From assembly GCA_016271365.2 (NCBI GenBank), contig CM057456.1, positions 1,397,635,001-1,397,699,000 of the forward strand: 64,000 nt of DNA, in the 5' to 3' direction. A program made the translations under genes and the position numbers. Position 1 is the stretch's first letter. The number at the start of each line of letters is the position of its first letter. The DNA is from Neoceratodus forsteri (taxonomy: Eukaryota; Chordata; Ceratodontiformes; Ceratodontidae). The notes under the pieces were generated by a model. It was not told where the DNA came from, did no database searches, and was given only the letters and a program-made list of their open reading frames with translations. Below, one piece after another: positions 1 to 10,350 of the stretch.

Positions 1-46
1 GAGCTGTAGATCAAGTATGGTCTGCAATAATAATGTAGGTAGGGAA

Positions 47-124
47 AAATAGGCAGTCTGGGTGGGCCAAGTGGTCCTGTGGTCCTTCTCTACCATCATA
101 TTCTATATTTCTCTGTTTCTATTG
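47..124 (+). mobile_element. 3' tail of a CR1/Rex-Babar-type LINE
   Basis: The last bases of a non-LTR retrotransposon read left to right: a 'ggcagtctgggtgggccaag' block followed by an 'accatcatattctat' type ending. The same tail closes the LINE copies at 2.8 kb, 12.1 kb, 29.0 kb, 60.0 kb and 61.2 kb. Only the untranslated end is present and the body lies left of the window or was never copied (5' truncation is usual in this group). Confidence 0.6.
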
Positions 125-540
125 TAACCCCTAGGCAGCACTATTCTAAGGGCTACTACCCTTGCCTGTAGGGCAATACACAGGTTGAGGGGCCTGAGTT
201 CTCTAATTAGGTGCCTCCACCCAGAGAAATAGTATTGGAGTTGCTTATCTGTTCTGGTATAGACCTCTGGGAAACTATAACCACTCACCAACCTGCCTAG
301 TGGCCTAAGAAATAACACAATGGTACATTCACAATCAATGGGCAGCAGTAATAATGTGCTCACACCCTTCTCACTTACCACCAGGGCTGGATCTGCAGAA
401 ACTGCCCTGGAGACCCCCTGGAAAATAAGGTTAGCAAGGCAACAATACAATCTTAACACTGTAACCCAACTAATAATATGCACACTAGCCAGGTTAAACA
501 TGAAAAAAGGCAATCAGGTTGACTTAAGAGAAATGAACAA
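125..540. other. No gene seen; probable Gypsy-derived flank
   Basis: Open frames here are short, unlike any family I know, and read as chance. The stretch lies directly upstream of the putative polypurine tract at 541, so it may be the 3' untranslated part of an LTR retrotransposon on the plus strand. Nothing in the translation supports that directly. Confidence 0.3.
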
Positions 541-560
541 GGGAGGAGTGTGAATCTAGC
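541..560 (+). other. Putative polypurine tract and start of an LTR (plus strand)
   Basis: The string gggaggagtgtgaatctagc shows a purine run followed at once by TG, the usual junction between the second-strand primer site and the 3' LTR of a Ty3/Gypsy retrotransposon. An identical gggaggagtgt occurs on the opposite strand at 2,160-2,170. The LTR would extend right from about 549. I cannot find its end or a second copy, so this rests on the junction alone. Confidence 0.35.
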
Positions 561-1659
561 AGAATGATTGGCAATCTGATTTAAATCAGGATTGTCTAGC
601 ATGCACTTTAAGTCCCAGTTAGACAGTTCAGCAAGCCTGGGTACCCAGAATGTCATGCAAGCTAGCCTGAAGCATTGCCCCGGTGTGGCCGGCATTGCAG
701 CTGATGTTGGGGCCCTTAGGGGAAGAAAAGGCAATTAAACATACACACAACCCAATTATTTGTAATCCAAGCCAGATAGCTCAGTTTGTTGCAAGAACCC
801 AGTAAAAGAAAACAATTAGATGGTACCACAATGATTTTAGCTTTCATTGCAGGGAGCGAACCTGATTTGTACTCATGCTTCCAGGATCTGGCTGCACTGC
901 AGGCAATATGTAGACTTCGTGGTGATGATCAAGGGGCCAAGGGAAGCTGGCCAATGTGACTCACCTCCGGGTGGTCGCAACCTGCTCGATGGTGTTGGGC
1001 AGGGGGCCGAATCCCCAAGCCGGTCTTCACTGAGATGGTCTCTGGTGCAGGAGTAGTGGCTTAGGTTGAGATGGCAGAGCCCAGGCTGGATGAACAGTTC
1101 TGGAAAAGTTTGTGATCTATTGGTGAAGCCTACAGTTGGCATAACAGATTTGATCGTGGGGAACCAAATCACAACCCATGAAACACATTCAGCACATTTA
1201 TATCACTAACTTCTTTAAACAACAGTTCGGATTCAGTCCAGCTGCAAATTGACAGCTTTACTGCGCAAACCTTTCAATCCGAGTCTAATTCTCTCAACAA
1301 GCTGGGCCGATCACTTCAGGAGCAAGTCTCTGGTGCAAATCACAAGTTGCAATGACACTTCTCTTATTCTTCTGCTGCAGTTCCAGGCTGGAAATCGGAC
1401 TGGTCCGGCTTTTGCAATTGACAGTTCAAGTGCAGGAGAACGTGGCAGGAAGTCCAGCTAAGCCTCTTCCCGCCAATTCTCTTATGCTCCTTCTGGGAGC
1501 AGCTGCTCGAAAGCTAGAGCTGTTTACTCTTCCACTTCCAACTCTAACTAATCCACTGCTTCAGGCAGTTCTGGGGATTTCCCTTGTAATCCAGAAGGTT
1601 TGGTTGGCTGAGGGAACTGTCAGTCACAGTAAGGGCTCCCACTCCAGGTCCATTTAGGC

Positions 1660-2170
1660 GCCAATACTCAAACTACAAAACTACAGAATTTCCTTCCCAC
1701 AAGACCCCCAGGAACAGGCTCCATTTTAGATCCCCAGTGGTTCGATTGGACCAATTACTGGAAGTCCAGGACCTAACATGGTGGCTCCCATCCAAATGCT
1801 CGAGCTGCAATAAAAGCAGGTTAGACAAACTTCTCTCTTTCTCTCTTTACTAAAACAGCAGATAAGCAGTAAACAATCACAGTTCTTATGTGAGCTCCCT
1901 CTGTGCAAATAGCGACTGCAGAATGGAGCAAAATAACACACTGTCTAGCCAGTTGCAAGCCCTAAATCACTTGAACTCAGCCCAGACTAATTTCTAAACA
2001 CAGATTAGGTGCTCTCTCACAGGGACAAATGCGGAGGCTCACTAGGGCACTGTCATACAAATAGATAGAACTACTTAAGACAGGACACCAGCCTGACAGT
2101 GGGCATTAAGGAGCCCAGGAAGACATTATAGTAAACCCCAATTTGTAGGGGGGGGGGTTACACTCCTCCC
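1660..2170 (-). mobile_element. Putative Ty3/Gypsy 3' LTR with polypurine tract (minus strand)
   Basis: Read on the minus strand, the polypurine tract gggaggag (2,163-2,170) is followed by TGTAACCCC, a plausible LTR start at 2,162. It sits about 230 bp downstream of the last Gypsy pol codons at 2,402. The left limit is uncertain: at 1,660-1,667 the minus strand reads TTGGCGCC, which resembles a primer-binding site and would imply that the LTR ends there and another internal region follows. No second LTR copy is visible in the window. Confidence 0.4.
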
Positions 2171-2401
2171 TGCTTGGTAAAACTTGTCATCAGTGTCAAG
2201 TCTGCACATACTATGAGATTCTATGGAAAAATACTATACGTCAAATACATGCATGTTCTATTGGTATACCATAAAATAAAAGTTGTTCCATCAGTAAAAG
2301 TAACTGGTTATAACAACAGCGCTACTATATTCTTTCCATTTGTCATGAAATTTTCATAAGCACACACTTTCATAACACTTTTCATAAACATGTAAACAGG
2401 T

Positions 2402-2778
2402 TCAAGTAGTTAAACACATTACTCTTACAATTCTGGTTTGTACTACCTCCTGTACATTAACCCACATGACTTGGGGCCTAGCCCTATCAGCTACATTAGG
2501 GCTGCACGGGGCAAGTGCATTAGTACACTGATCAGAGGGTTTTACTGTTAACTTGGATGTGGCAGAATAGCCCAGTTTTGAAAGAGAGTTTTCAGAAACG
2601 TACACCCCTTTGTGAACTACATGTAATGGGAGGGCTACAAGCCTTCCTGGGGAGTCATAATGAAAACGCACTACAGTCTTTGTGGCTCTTCCAGACTTTC
2701 TTGGAGGGGCAGGCACAGGCTCAGTTCTTTCAACATTTGCAATTGGGTTACTCAGTCCCATCTCATTGCTTGTCAATA
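2402..2778 (-). pseudogene. C-terminal tail of a Ty3/Gypsy pol polyprotein (fragment)
   Basis: A minus-strand open frame encodes a proline-rich stretch, then PPRKSGRATKTVVRF followed by HYDSPG, the kind of basic RRS-R-TK tail that ends many vertebrate Ty3/Gypsy integrase polyproteins. The frame stops at 2,402, about 230 bp before the putative polypurine tract and LTR. On its upstream side it is cut at 2,778 by the 3' end of a LINE. It may be the continuation of the integrase at 8.0-9.8 kb, which lies on the same strand and lacks this tail; the acidic sequence on each side is compatible with that. The family call is by motif only. Confidence 0.45.
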
Positions 2779-3125
2779 ACATAGAAACATAGAATTTGAC
2801 GGCAGATAAGGACCGCTTGGCCCACACAGTCTGCCCATTTCCCAGCCTACTGGATAAGCTGCAGATCCTAGTTAACCAGCAGCCTACTTCTTTCTACCCC
2901 AACCCCCTAGAATTGCCTTATGACTGTCCCATGCATGCTTGAATTCCACCACTGTTTTGACTCCTGACCTCCTCCAGAGAGCCCGTTCCATGCATTCACA
3001 ACCCTCTCTGTGAAAAATACTTCTTTAAATTACCTCTGAGCCGCCCCCCCTATCTTCAAATTGTGCCCCTTGTTCTTGCACACTCTTTTTGAAAGATGCT
3101 ACCCTCTTGGACTTTGTTCCATCCT

Positions 3126-5770
3126 TCAGGGTACCTGAAAGTTTCTATCATCCCCCCCTCCTTTCCTCGAGGCTGCATACATATTAAGCTCCTTAAGTCT
3201 CTCTTCATATGTCTTCCGGTGCAGACCCTGCACCATTTTAGTTGCCCTCCTCTGGACAGCTTCCATCCTGTCTATGTCTTCACGAAGACTGGGTCTCCAG
3301 AACTGCACACAGTACTCCAGATGGGGTCTGACCAGCTGTCTGTACAGAGGGATAATAACTTCCTGTTTTCTACTGATGATGCCTCTCCCTATGCATCCCA
3401 GTATCCCCCCAGCCCTCCTTGCTGCCCTCTCACATTGCTAGCCCACCTTTAGGTCATCTGATATGACTACCCCCAGGTCCCTTTCCATTTTTGTTGTTGT
3501 TAGTATCTCACCCCCCATTGTGTACTCTTCCCCTGGGTTTTTTGTTTCCCAGGTGCATTACCTTGCACTTCTTAGCATTGAATCTAAGCTGCCATACATT
3601 TGACCATTCCTCTAACCTTGCCAAGTCCCTTTTCATCCTTTCCACCCCACCTTGTGCATCAACTCTGTTGCAGATCTTTGTGTCATCTGCAAAGAGACAT
3701 ACTTTTCCTTCCAGTCCCTCTGCAATGTTGCTTATAAAGACATTGAAGAGGACCGGTCCTAATACTGAACCCTGTAGTACCCCACTAGTAACCCCTTTCT
3801 TCAGAGTGGACTCCATTTACTTTTACCTCTGTGTCCTATTCTCCAGCCAATTTTTACCAGGCTGTCATCTTGGGACCCACTCCCAGGCTAGCTAACTTGA
3901 TATTAATCTTTTGTGTGAGACTGTGTCAAATGCCTTGCTAAAGTCTAGGTAGCCATGTCCACAGCCCCTCCCTGATCTACTACTTTGGTCACCCAGTCAA
4001 AGAAATCTATCAGATTTGTCTGGCATGACCTTCCTGTGAATCCATGCTGCCTTGGGTTCTGTGCCCTCTGGCCTCTAGATACTCGACAATTCTTTCCTTC
4101 CAGAAGTGATTCCATCATTTTCCCTACCACTGAGGTTAAACTAACAGGTCTGTAGTTCCTGCTTCTGCCTTGCTCCCACTTTTGTGAAGGGAATCACATC
4201 TGCCCTCCTCCAGTCCTCAGGTACCACCCCATCCTCCCATGATTTGTTAAACAGGGTAGTCAGTGGTGTCACTAATTCCACCCTTAGTTCTTTTAGAATT
4301 CTGGGATGAATCCCATCAGGCCCCATTGCTTTGTCCACCTTCAGTTTTAAGAGTTCTTTCAGAACCCTTTCTTCTGTAAATGGGCTGGTATCAACTTCTG
4401 TATCAGAGTGTTTCTACTGTTTGTTTTAGGTACCTGCCCTCTTCCTTGTAAATACAGAGCAAAATATTTGTTTAGTATCTCTGCCTTTTCACAGTCACCC
4501 TCTACCCACCCTCCCCCTTTAACTAAGCCTCACTATCCCTCCTTTAGTCTTCCTTGGCTCCTGTATGTACCTATAAAGGTTTTATCCCCTTCTTAACTAG
4601 TTGGCTATCTTTTCCTCAGTTTGGGCCTTTGCTGTTCTGACTGCTTCCAGCTTCCTTTGCTTTAACTGATACAGCTCTCTGTCCTGCTCCTTCTGTGATT
4701 CCTTGTACTTCCAAAGCTTTCTTTTCTCTTGAACCTTCACTGCCACTTCCTTTGAGGAACCATAGTGGTTTCTTACATCATTTAGTTTTGTATTTGCTTA
4801 CACAAAGGCTAGTTACCTCTGTGATGGCAGTTTTATTATTCTCCGTTGTTCTTCCACCCCTCCTTCCTGCCCATTTGCAAGTCATTCCTTAGGCACTCAC
4901 CCATTTTAGCAAGTCAGCCTCCTAAAGTCCAGTACCTTTGCCTTTGTATGGCTTGACTCTATTGCTGTGTTTATTGAGACCATACTGTTCGATGGTAGCT
5001 AGTTCCCAGATGGCTATCCACTTCTACATCTGTGATCCTCTCTTCATCTCCATTTGAGAGAACCAGGTCTAAGATTGCTCCCTCTCGAGTGGGCTCCAAT
5101 ACTAGTTGTCTAAGGCATGCCCCCTTTAGGGCATCTAGAATAAGCCCACTCTTCGAAGTGGCTGCTGCAACTGCACTCCAGTTAACATCTGGCATATTCA
5201 GATCGCCCATCCGCAATATCTCCCCTTTTTCTGCCTTACTAAGTATACTTTCTATCATTTCCTTGTCCATTTCCTCCCTGAGAAGAGTCTGTATCCAACC
5301 CCTGTGCGGATTGCAGGTGCCATTGCAGTCTCCAAGATTTACCCACAGTTAGCTTCTTCTCCTCCCTGTTTTCCCTTTTGTTCTGCTGCTTTGAGTTCCT
5401 TCCCTTATGTAAGACTACTCCTCCTCCTCTATTACCCTCTCTGTCCCTCCTGTAGATAGTGTATCCTGGTATGTTGTATCTCCAGTCATGGTTTTGTGTG
5501 AACCATGTTTCTGTAACTACTCGATATCCAGATGTTCCTCCTCCATCAAGGCCACTAATTCAGGAGCTTGTTACTCAGACTACGGGCATTGGTACTCATT
5601 GCTTTCCATTTTTGATGAGCTTTACCTTCAGTTGCAGCATCCCCCACTGACCTTTCTACCTTGGTCTTTTTCTCATTTAGTACCCTGTTTTGTAGGGAGA
5701 GGCTGGGATTTTCCTGCTGCTTATCAGTGCCTCCCCCCTTGACTAGTTTAAATGCTTGCCAATGAAGCAT
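3126..5770 (-). pseudogene. LINE ORF2: endonuclease-reverse transcriptase, degraded
   Basis: The N-terminus carries MSTNARSLSNKLLN, the usual opening of an APE-type endonuclease in CR1/L2-like LINEs. GDLNMPDVNW (near 5,200) is the catalytic GD-N block. The RT begins near MDKAMGPDGIHPRIL (4,338), followed by GFTGRSCQTNLIDFF and the fingers/palm QGSVLGPVLFNVFISNI and FADDTKI catalytic box (about 3,650-3,800). The C-terminal section reads [23 protein letters not shown]2 normally nicks DNA and primes reverse transcription at the target. The reading frame is broken at least five times, so this is a fossil. Confidence 0.8.
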
Positions 5771-5995
5771 TTAAACCAATTGCTCAAAAGACTTGTTCCC
5801 TTCCTGGACAGATGCAGACCATCCTGCCAGTATAGGCTGGTGTCCCTCCAGGTGGAACCCCAGTCCCCAATGAAGCCAAACCCCTGTGTTCACCAGTTTT
5901 TCAACCATTCATTAAACTGCGATGCAAAGCACTACGCCTCACTCATGCCATTGACAGGCAGCACCTCTGAGAAGGATACTGTGTGCACTCTCATC

Positions 5996-6683
5996 TTAGG
6001 CCCTCCCAGTTCTACAAAGTCCTTCTGCTACTGCTCTAATCTCATGTTGAGCCAAGTCATTTGTCCCGGAGGTGGACAAGCTGATGTCCAGCTCAGACTC
6101 CCGTGCAGCTGTTCTCGTGATCCTGAGGATGCGCTTCCTGTCCCTCCAAGCCATGGCACCAGGCAGGCACCTTACTTCAGTTTTCCCTGCTCCCCAGTTC
6201 TCATCCCCTAATAATTGAGTCCCCACCAGGAGCTGCTCCCTTTCTGTGGTGTCCTCTGCCTCCTTCCTGTGAGCCTCCCTTGTGACACGCAACCTCAGCC
6301 TCCTTAATCCCTAAGTGGTGTATCCATAGGGACTGTGCTCCCAAGAATGATGTATGGATTGTGGGTGGAACAACTGACTGGGTGTGCCTCTGTTCCACCA
6401 TCCTCACCCTCCCTGAGCCCACTGTGGTCCAACTGCTGTGCTTTCTTTGCAACCTCTGAGGCAGTGGTGGTGGCTCTGGTGCTCCCTGGATGGGGGAGGT
6501 TCCCTTCTTACCATCCAGTCTGGCCTGGGGGAAGGTTCCCTTACTGCTGTCCAGTGTGGCCTGAAGACGGGCAAATTCCTCCCTCAGGGCAGAGAGTTGT
6601 CTGCAAATAGGGCAGCATCTCAGCCTCCAGAAAGTGTCCCAGAAGACTGCTGCCCCACAGCCATTGCATTTTCTCTCCCACAT
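5996..6683 (-). pseudogene. LINE ORF1: zinc-finger-like plus SGNH esterase domain, frameshifted
   Basis: ORF1 starts MWERKCNGCG and continues with a paired-cysteine segment (residues about 8-31, CGAAVFWDTFWRLRCCPICR) and a coiled-coil-like stretch around residues 30-45, then a proline-rich linker. It reaches GGDSIIRG, the GDS nucleophile block of an SGNH esterase. The frame is then lost and resumes in an overlapping frame with LLVGTQLLGDENW, a VRCLPGA segment and a GTNDLA block matching the later esterase blocks. CR1-like LINEs encode such esterase ORF1 proteins, thought to act in the ribonucleoprotein or at membranes. The shift between the two halves breaks the protein here. Confidence 0.6.
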
Positions 6684-6700
6684 GATTATGTACTTTTTTT

Positions 6701-7123
6701 TTGTGTGTGTGTGATTGGTTTGATATAAGCAATATATGTATTATACAATGTGTATCTTATATTTTCAGTGCTGTGTGCTAGAGAGAAATGACATTGATAT
6801 GCACTTGCACCTTGAGGAAATATCAGAACCCCAGGTATAAAGGACTATTTCAGGGGTTAGAGTGGGGTGGGGGTGGGAAGGGGTTGGGCCCTAGAGCTGT
6901 GCCTTCACAGAGAACAAATCAGCTAAGGCTCCCAGAAGCCCGCTCACGATGGGTGCCTTCCTGTCAGCAAGATACCAACACAACAATTTGACAGAGCAAA
7001 TCCCTGCTAATCAAACAGAGAAAATCCAGACATCCAAGTCAGACACGGTAAACCCTCCCCAGCCCCAAACAGCCTGGTGGTTTGGCGCTTCGAAAGCAGT
7101 CAACACAAAATAAGTCAGCTGTG
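6701..7123. other. No gene seen
   Basis: The stretch between the LINE 5' end and the duplicated repeat has a short T/TG-rich run (about 6,692-6,712) and a G-rich patch near 6,860. No family is recognised. It may be part of an element that interrupts the Gypsy remains. Confidence 0.4.
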
Positions 7124-7952
7124 CTTTAAACTCTTCCTGCACTGAAAATCTTAAGAATTGTAACAAGACTGTCTTTGCCTGATTAAGTTCCTTATTTCAC
7201 CTTTCAGTTAGAAGTAGCCTCCACCTGTAGAATATCTGCTACAAACCAAAGACAATTGCAAGGTTCACCTCCCTCTGTTGTGAGCACAACTCGCTTTCTT
7301 GCAAATCCTATGTTCAGTATTGTAGCTCCCAACAAGAGGTAGCTTGCCTCAAAAAATATTAGCTGTTCTGATGAGTTTGCTATAAAACACTTGCTTATAA
7401 TACTATTGTTCTCAGGTCTGTTACCAAAGCTATTGGCTGATAAAGAGGCTTAATGGTGTAATCACTTCCTGAGAAAGTCTGGAATTTCCTTTTAAGGCAC
7501 AAAAAGATAAACCCAAAAACAGTTACCTGTCTGGTCAATACACACGCAACCTGTACCTGCACTTTTTCAGGATTGTGACAAATGTTTAGCCAAGGTTTTA
7601 AACTCTTTTCACTGAAAATCTTAGAATTGTAACAAGACTGTCTTTGCCTCAGTTAAGTTCCTTATTTCACCTTTCAGTTAGAAGTAGCCTCCACCTGTAG
7701 AATATCTGCTACAAACCAAAGACAATTGCAAGGTTCACTCCCTCTGTTGTGAAAGCACAATCCTTTCTTGCAAATCCTATGTTCAGTATTGTAGCTCCTA
7801 GCAAGAGGTAGCTTGCCTTAAAAATATTAGCTGTTCTGATGAGTTTGCTATAAAACACTTGCTTATAATACTATTGTTCTCAGGTCTGTTACCAAATCTA
7901 TTGGCTGATTAAGTAGCTTATGGTGTAATCACTTCCTGAGGAAGTCTGGAAT
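7124..7952. repeat. Direct duplication of a 0.36-kb unit
   Basis: Two copies in the same orientation, 7,124-7,485 and 7,597-7,952, align over about 355 bp with roughly 20 differences counted by eye (about 94% identity). A 111-bp spacer separates them. The unit has no reading frame. It directly follows, on the minus strand, the end of the Gypsy integrase frame, so it could be LTR or 3' untranslated material of that element, or an unrelated insert. Confidence 0.85.
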
Positions 7953-8034
7953 CAGAAGACTGCTTCTGAAGAAAGGGGTACCTCTGCACTGGTTGTCTGT
8001 GCTGTACAGGAAGCACTTTCAGCTTCTTGTTCTG

Positions 8035-9767
8035 TTAGTACTGGTTCAACAAAATTACTTTCATTACTTGGTTCAGAAATTCCAGATTTGTCATCAAGAG
8101 GAAATTCCATGGACTTTGAATCATGTAAACATCACTGATACTTTCAGAATCATCCTTTTTATCCACATAATGTTCGATGACATTGTCTGAATCATTGGCT
8201 GCTAACAATTCTGAACTTTCTGGTATGTCACCAGTTGTGCTTTCTGTCTCTGGTTCTACCTCTTGGGGCTCAGCTAGTTCAACAAGACACAAGGAGAAAG
8301 TAATATCGGAAGTCACACTTTGCACTTCACTTTCAGGGGACACAGGGGCTGTGGAGATGGCTGGAAGGTTAGACAGTTTTGAGGGTCCAGCTTCATGTCC
8401 TGTATTACACAGGGGGTTTCCTTGAAACAACTGAATCAATTCATAAGATGGGTAATAAGGGGCCTCACACTCACTGTCATCAGATTCACACTGGCAGTCG
8501 ATTTCATTTAGAACATGATTGATGGAAGGCCTTGAATCTTTAACTACTGGAGAGGAGGTTAACTGTTTCTTTTTAGCCGCAGCTCGGGTTACAGGCCTGG
8601 GGGGGTCAGTGTCTTGGTGTGTAGAATCAATGATGATTTGCCCAACTGGAAATAAATGATTTCTGTGCATTGTCTTCACAACTCGTGGGTCATTCTCTGG
8701 ACACACTTTATAGACTGGCAGATCCTCCAGCTTGCTGACAACAATGTAAGGGATGTGATGCCACCTGTCGGCAATCTTGTGTTTGCCGTGTAGTCCTAAA
8801 TTTCTTAGCAGGAGTCGATCCCCAGGTTGCAGTTCTTGGGCCTTGACACATCTGTCATGCCTTTCTTTGTTTGCCAAGTTTCTCTTGGCTGCCATGGTGT
8901 GTGCTAACTGGTAGGCATGATTTAACTGAGCTTTTAGTTTCTGGACATACTGGAGGTAATTCTCTGCATTGACTCCATCCAGGGACACTCCAGAGGAGAT
9001 GTCTGCTGGCAACCTTGCTTCTCGACCAAACATCAGGTGGTAGGGGAGAACCCAGTGGCATCACTTTTAGTGCAGTTATAAGCATGCACTAATGTGCTTA
9101 TCTGTTGGCTCCATTTGGACTTGTCCTGGGGATAAAGTGTGCTCAGCATGTCTAGTAGTGTTTGATTGAACCTTTCAGGCTGTGGATCCCCCTGACGGTG
9201 ATAAGGAATAGTTCTGTACTTTCACACTCCCCAGAGCAAGAGCATTTCTTTATTCAAGCAGCTTTCAAAGTCTCTCCCTTGATCACAGTGAATTCTCTGG
9301 GGGGCACCATAATGGACAAAGAACTCTTCTATCAGGACTTTCGCCACTGTGGATGACTTCTGGTCTTTGCTTGGATATGTGTGGGCATAACATATAAAAT
9401 GATCAGTCAGCACCAGCACATTACCAATATTCTTTTGATTTGGTTCAAGACACAAGAAGGCAATATACACAAGCTCCATAGGCACGCTGGTAGATATATT
9501 GACTAGAGGTACAGCCCTCTGGGGCTGAGTTTTTCTCTACAGGCGACAACTGCAAGTTCTGATGTGAGTCTGAATGTCGGCCCCCATTTTTGGCCAGTAG
9601 AAGTGAGCATTGGCCAGATCATTAATTCGGTCACAGCCTAAATGTCCCATCTGGTCATGAAGGGCATGCAGAACCACATGTTTGAAAACTGTAGGTAACA
9701 CTAGTTGTTGCTTGGTAACTTGATCTTGTTGATTGGTGGTTTCTCTGTAGAGAAGTTTGTTGTGCAA
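8035..9767 (-). pseudogene. Gypsy integrase with long acidic C-terminus, frameshifted
   Basis: The zinc-binding domain lies at 9,767-9,537 (HDQMGHLG, then an RTCSCRL cysteine block). The core at 9,485-9,222 has LTDHF and RIHCDQGRDFES, giving the first two catalytic aspartates of the DDE triad. Beyond that, FSPYHLMFGREARLP lies across a one-base frameshift near 9,040. The 9,033-8,035 frame then gives an SH3-like C-terminal region (LQPGDRLLLRNL), a basic patch and about 150 Asp/Glu/Ser-rich residues. A further frameshift near 8,080 leads to a stop near 7,955. Integrase inserts the cDNA into chromosomes; this copy is dead. The acidic extension is longer than usual. Confidence 0.8.
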
Positions 9768-10017
9768 CTTTAATATGGGCCCCTCTCTAAACAGCAGGGC
9801 AGTTCAGGGATCTGAAGAATGAAGTTTGGACAATTTTTTTCCAGCATGTATAGCATCCAGCACAGGCTTAATCACATGGTCTTGGATCTCAGCCCACCGT
9901 ATATTGTCAGGAGTAAGTTGGGGCAACATGCTGAGATCCAAGGCTGCAAGATGGCAGTAGGCTGCAGGAACACAAGTGTCAGGAGGGCCAAGGCAGTCCA
10001 CCAGGCAATCAACTGGT

Positions 10018-10350
10018 TCAGGAGAGTTGGTGCTCATCCTTATCGAATTTCTGACAAAGAGCTTTAACAGATTGTTCAGACATTCTCACCCATTCTACGT
10101 TAGTGTCAGGTCTCCTGGAAAGGGCATCCGCATCAAAGTGGTTCAAGACAGGTCGATACTTTACTGAATAATCATAAGTGGAAAGTGCAAATAACCAGCG
10201 ATGCCCAGTGGCATCCAACTTTGCTGAAGTCTGGACATAGGTAAGAGGAACGTTATCAGTTTTTATTAGAATCTTTGCACCATAAAGATATTCATGGAAC
10301 AGGTCTACCATGCCCACTTTATTACAAAGAAATGAAAGGCATACCTATAG
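10018..10350 (-). pseudogene. Gypsy RNase H, C-terminal part
   Basis: The translation contains FHEYLYGAKILIKTDNVPLTYV, then SAKLDATGHRWLFALSTYDYSVKYRP and HFDADALSRRP. The TDN-PLTYV block and the closing DADALSRRP are standard for Ty3/Gypsy RNase H, which degrades RNA in the RNA-DNA hybrid during reverse transcription. Codons for the preceding IKWAV-like block can be read just upstream in another frame, so at least one frameshift lies near 10,317. The first catalytic half and the whole RT are absent, truncated at the element's 5' side. Confidence 0.8.

Larger units (their letters stand above)
2779..6700 (-). mobile_element. Nearly full-length CR1/Rex-Babar-type LINE (non-LTR retrotransposon)
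   Basis: On the minus strand this 3.9-kb unit carries, in order, an ORF1 with a zinc-finger-like cysteine cluster and an SGNH-type esterase (about 6,683-5,996), an ORF2 endonuclease (about 5,600-4,970), reverse transcriptase (4,340-3,500), the C-terminal RAT-K-V-GL-YEERL region (3,310-3,130) and the characteristic 3' tail at 2,779. All domains are present but frameshifts and stops interrupt them, so it cannot be active. It lies in the same orientation as the surrounding Gypsy remains and probably inserted into them. This is the most complete LINE of its family in the window and the best reference for the fragments elsewhere. Confidence 0.85.
7955..10350 (-). mobile_element. Ty3/Gypsy LTR retrotransposon internal fragment (RNase H to integrase)
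   Basis: On the minus strand the order is RNase H C-terminal half, connector, integrase zinc-binding domain, integrase core and a long integrase C-terminus, which is the Ty3/Gypsy order. The gag, protease and RT portions are missing: homology ends near 10,350 in the RNase H (the last recognisable residues are an FFVIKWA block), where an unrelated TATA-containing sequence begins. Frames are broken in several places. The 3' end may continue as the tail at 2,402-2,778 beyond the LINE. Confidence 0.8.

Noticed and set aside
103..513. 136-codon minus-strand open frame
   Set aside because: No known motif, overlaps a LINE tail and a putative polypurine tract, and the composition is that of a chance frame.
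765..900. tRNA-like boxes (tagctcagtttg and, far away, gcgaacctg)
   Set aside because: The spacing is wrong for a tRNA, the second box is on the other strand, and no cloverleaf can be drawn.
7000..7100. Primer-binding-site-like tttggcgc string near 7,080
   Set aside because: No LTR end adjoins it, and the match to any tRNA 3' end is too short.
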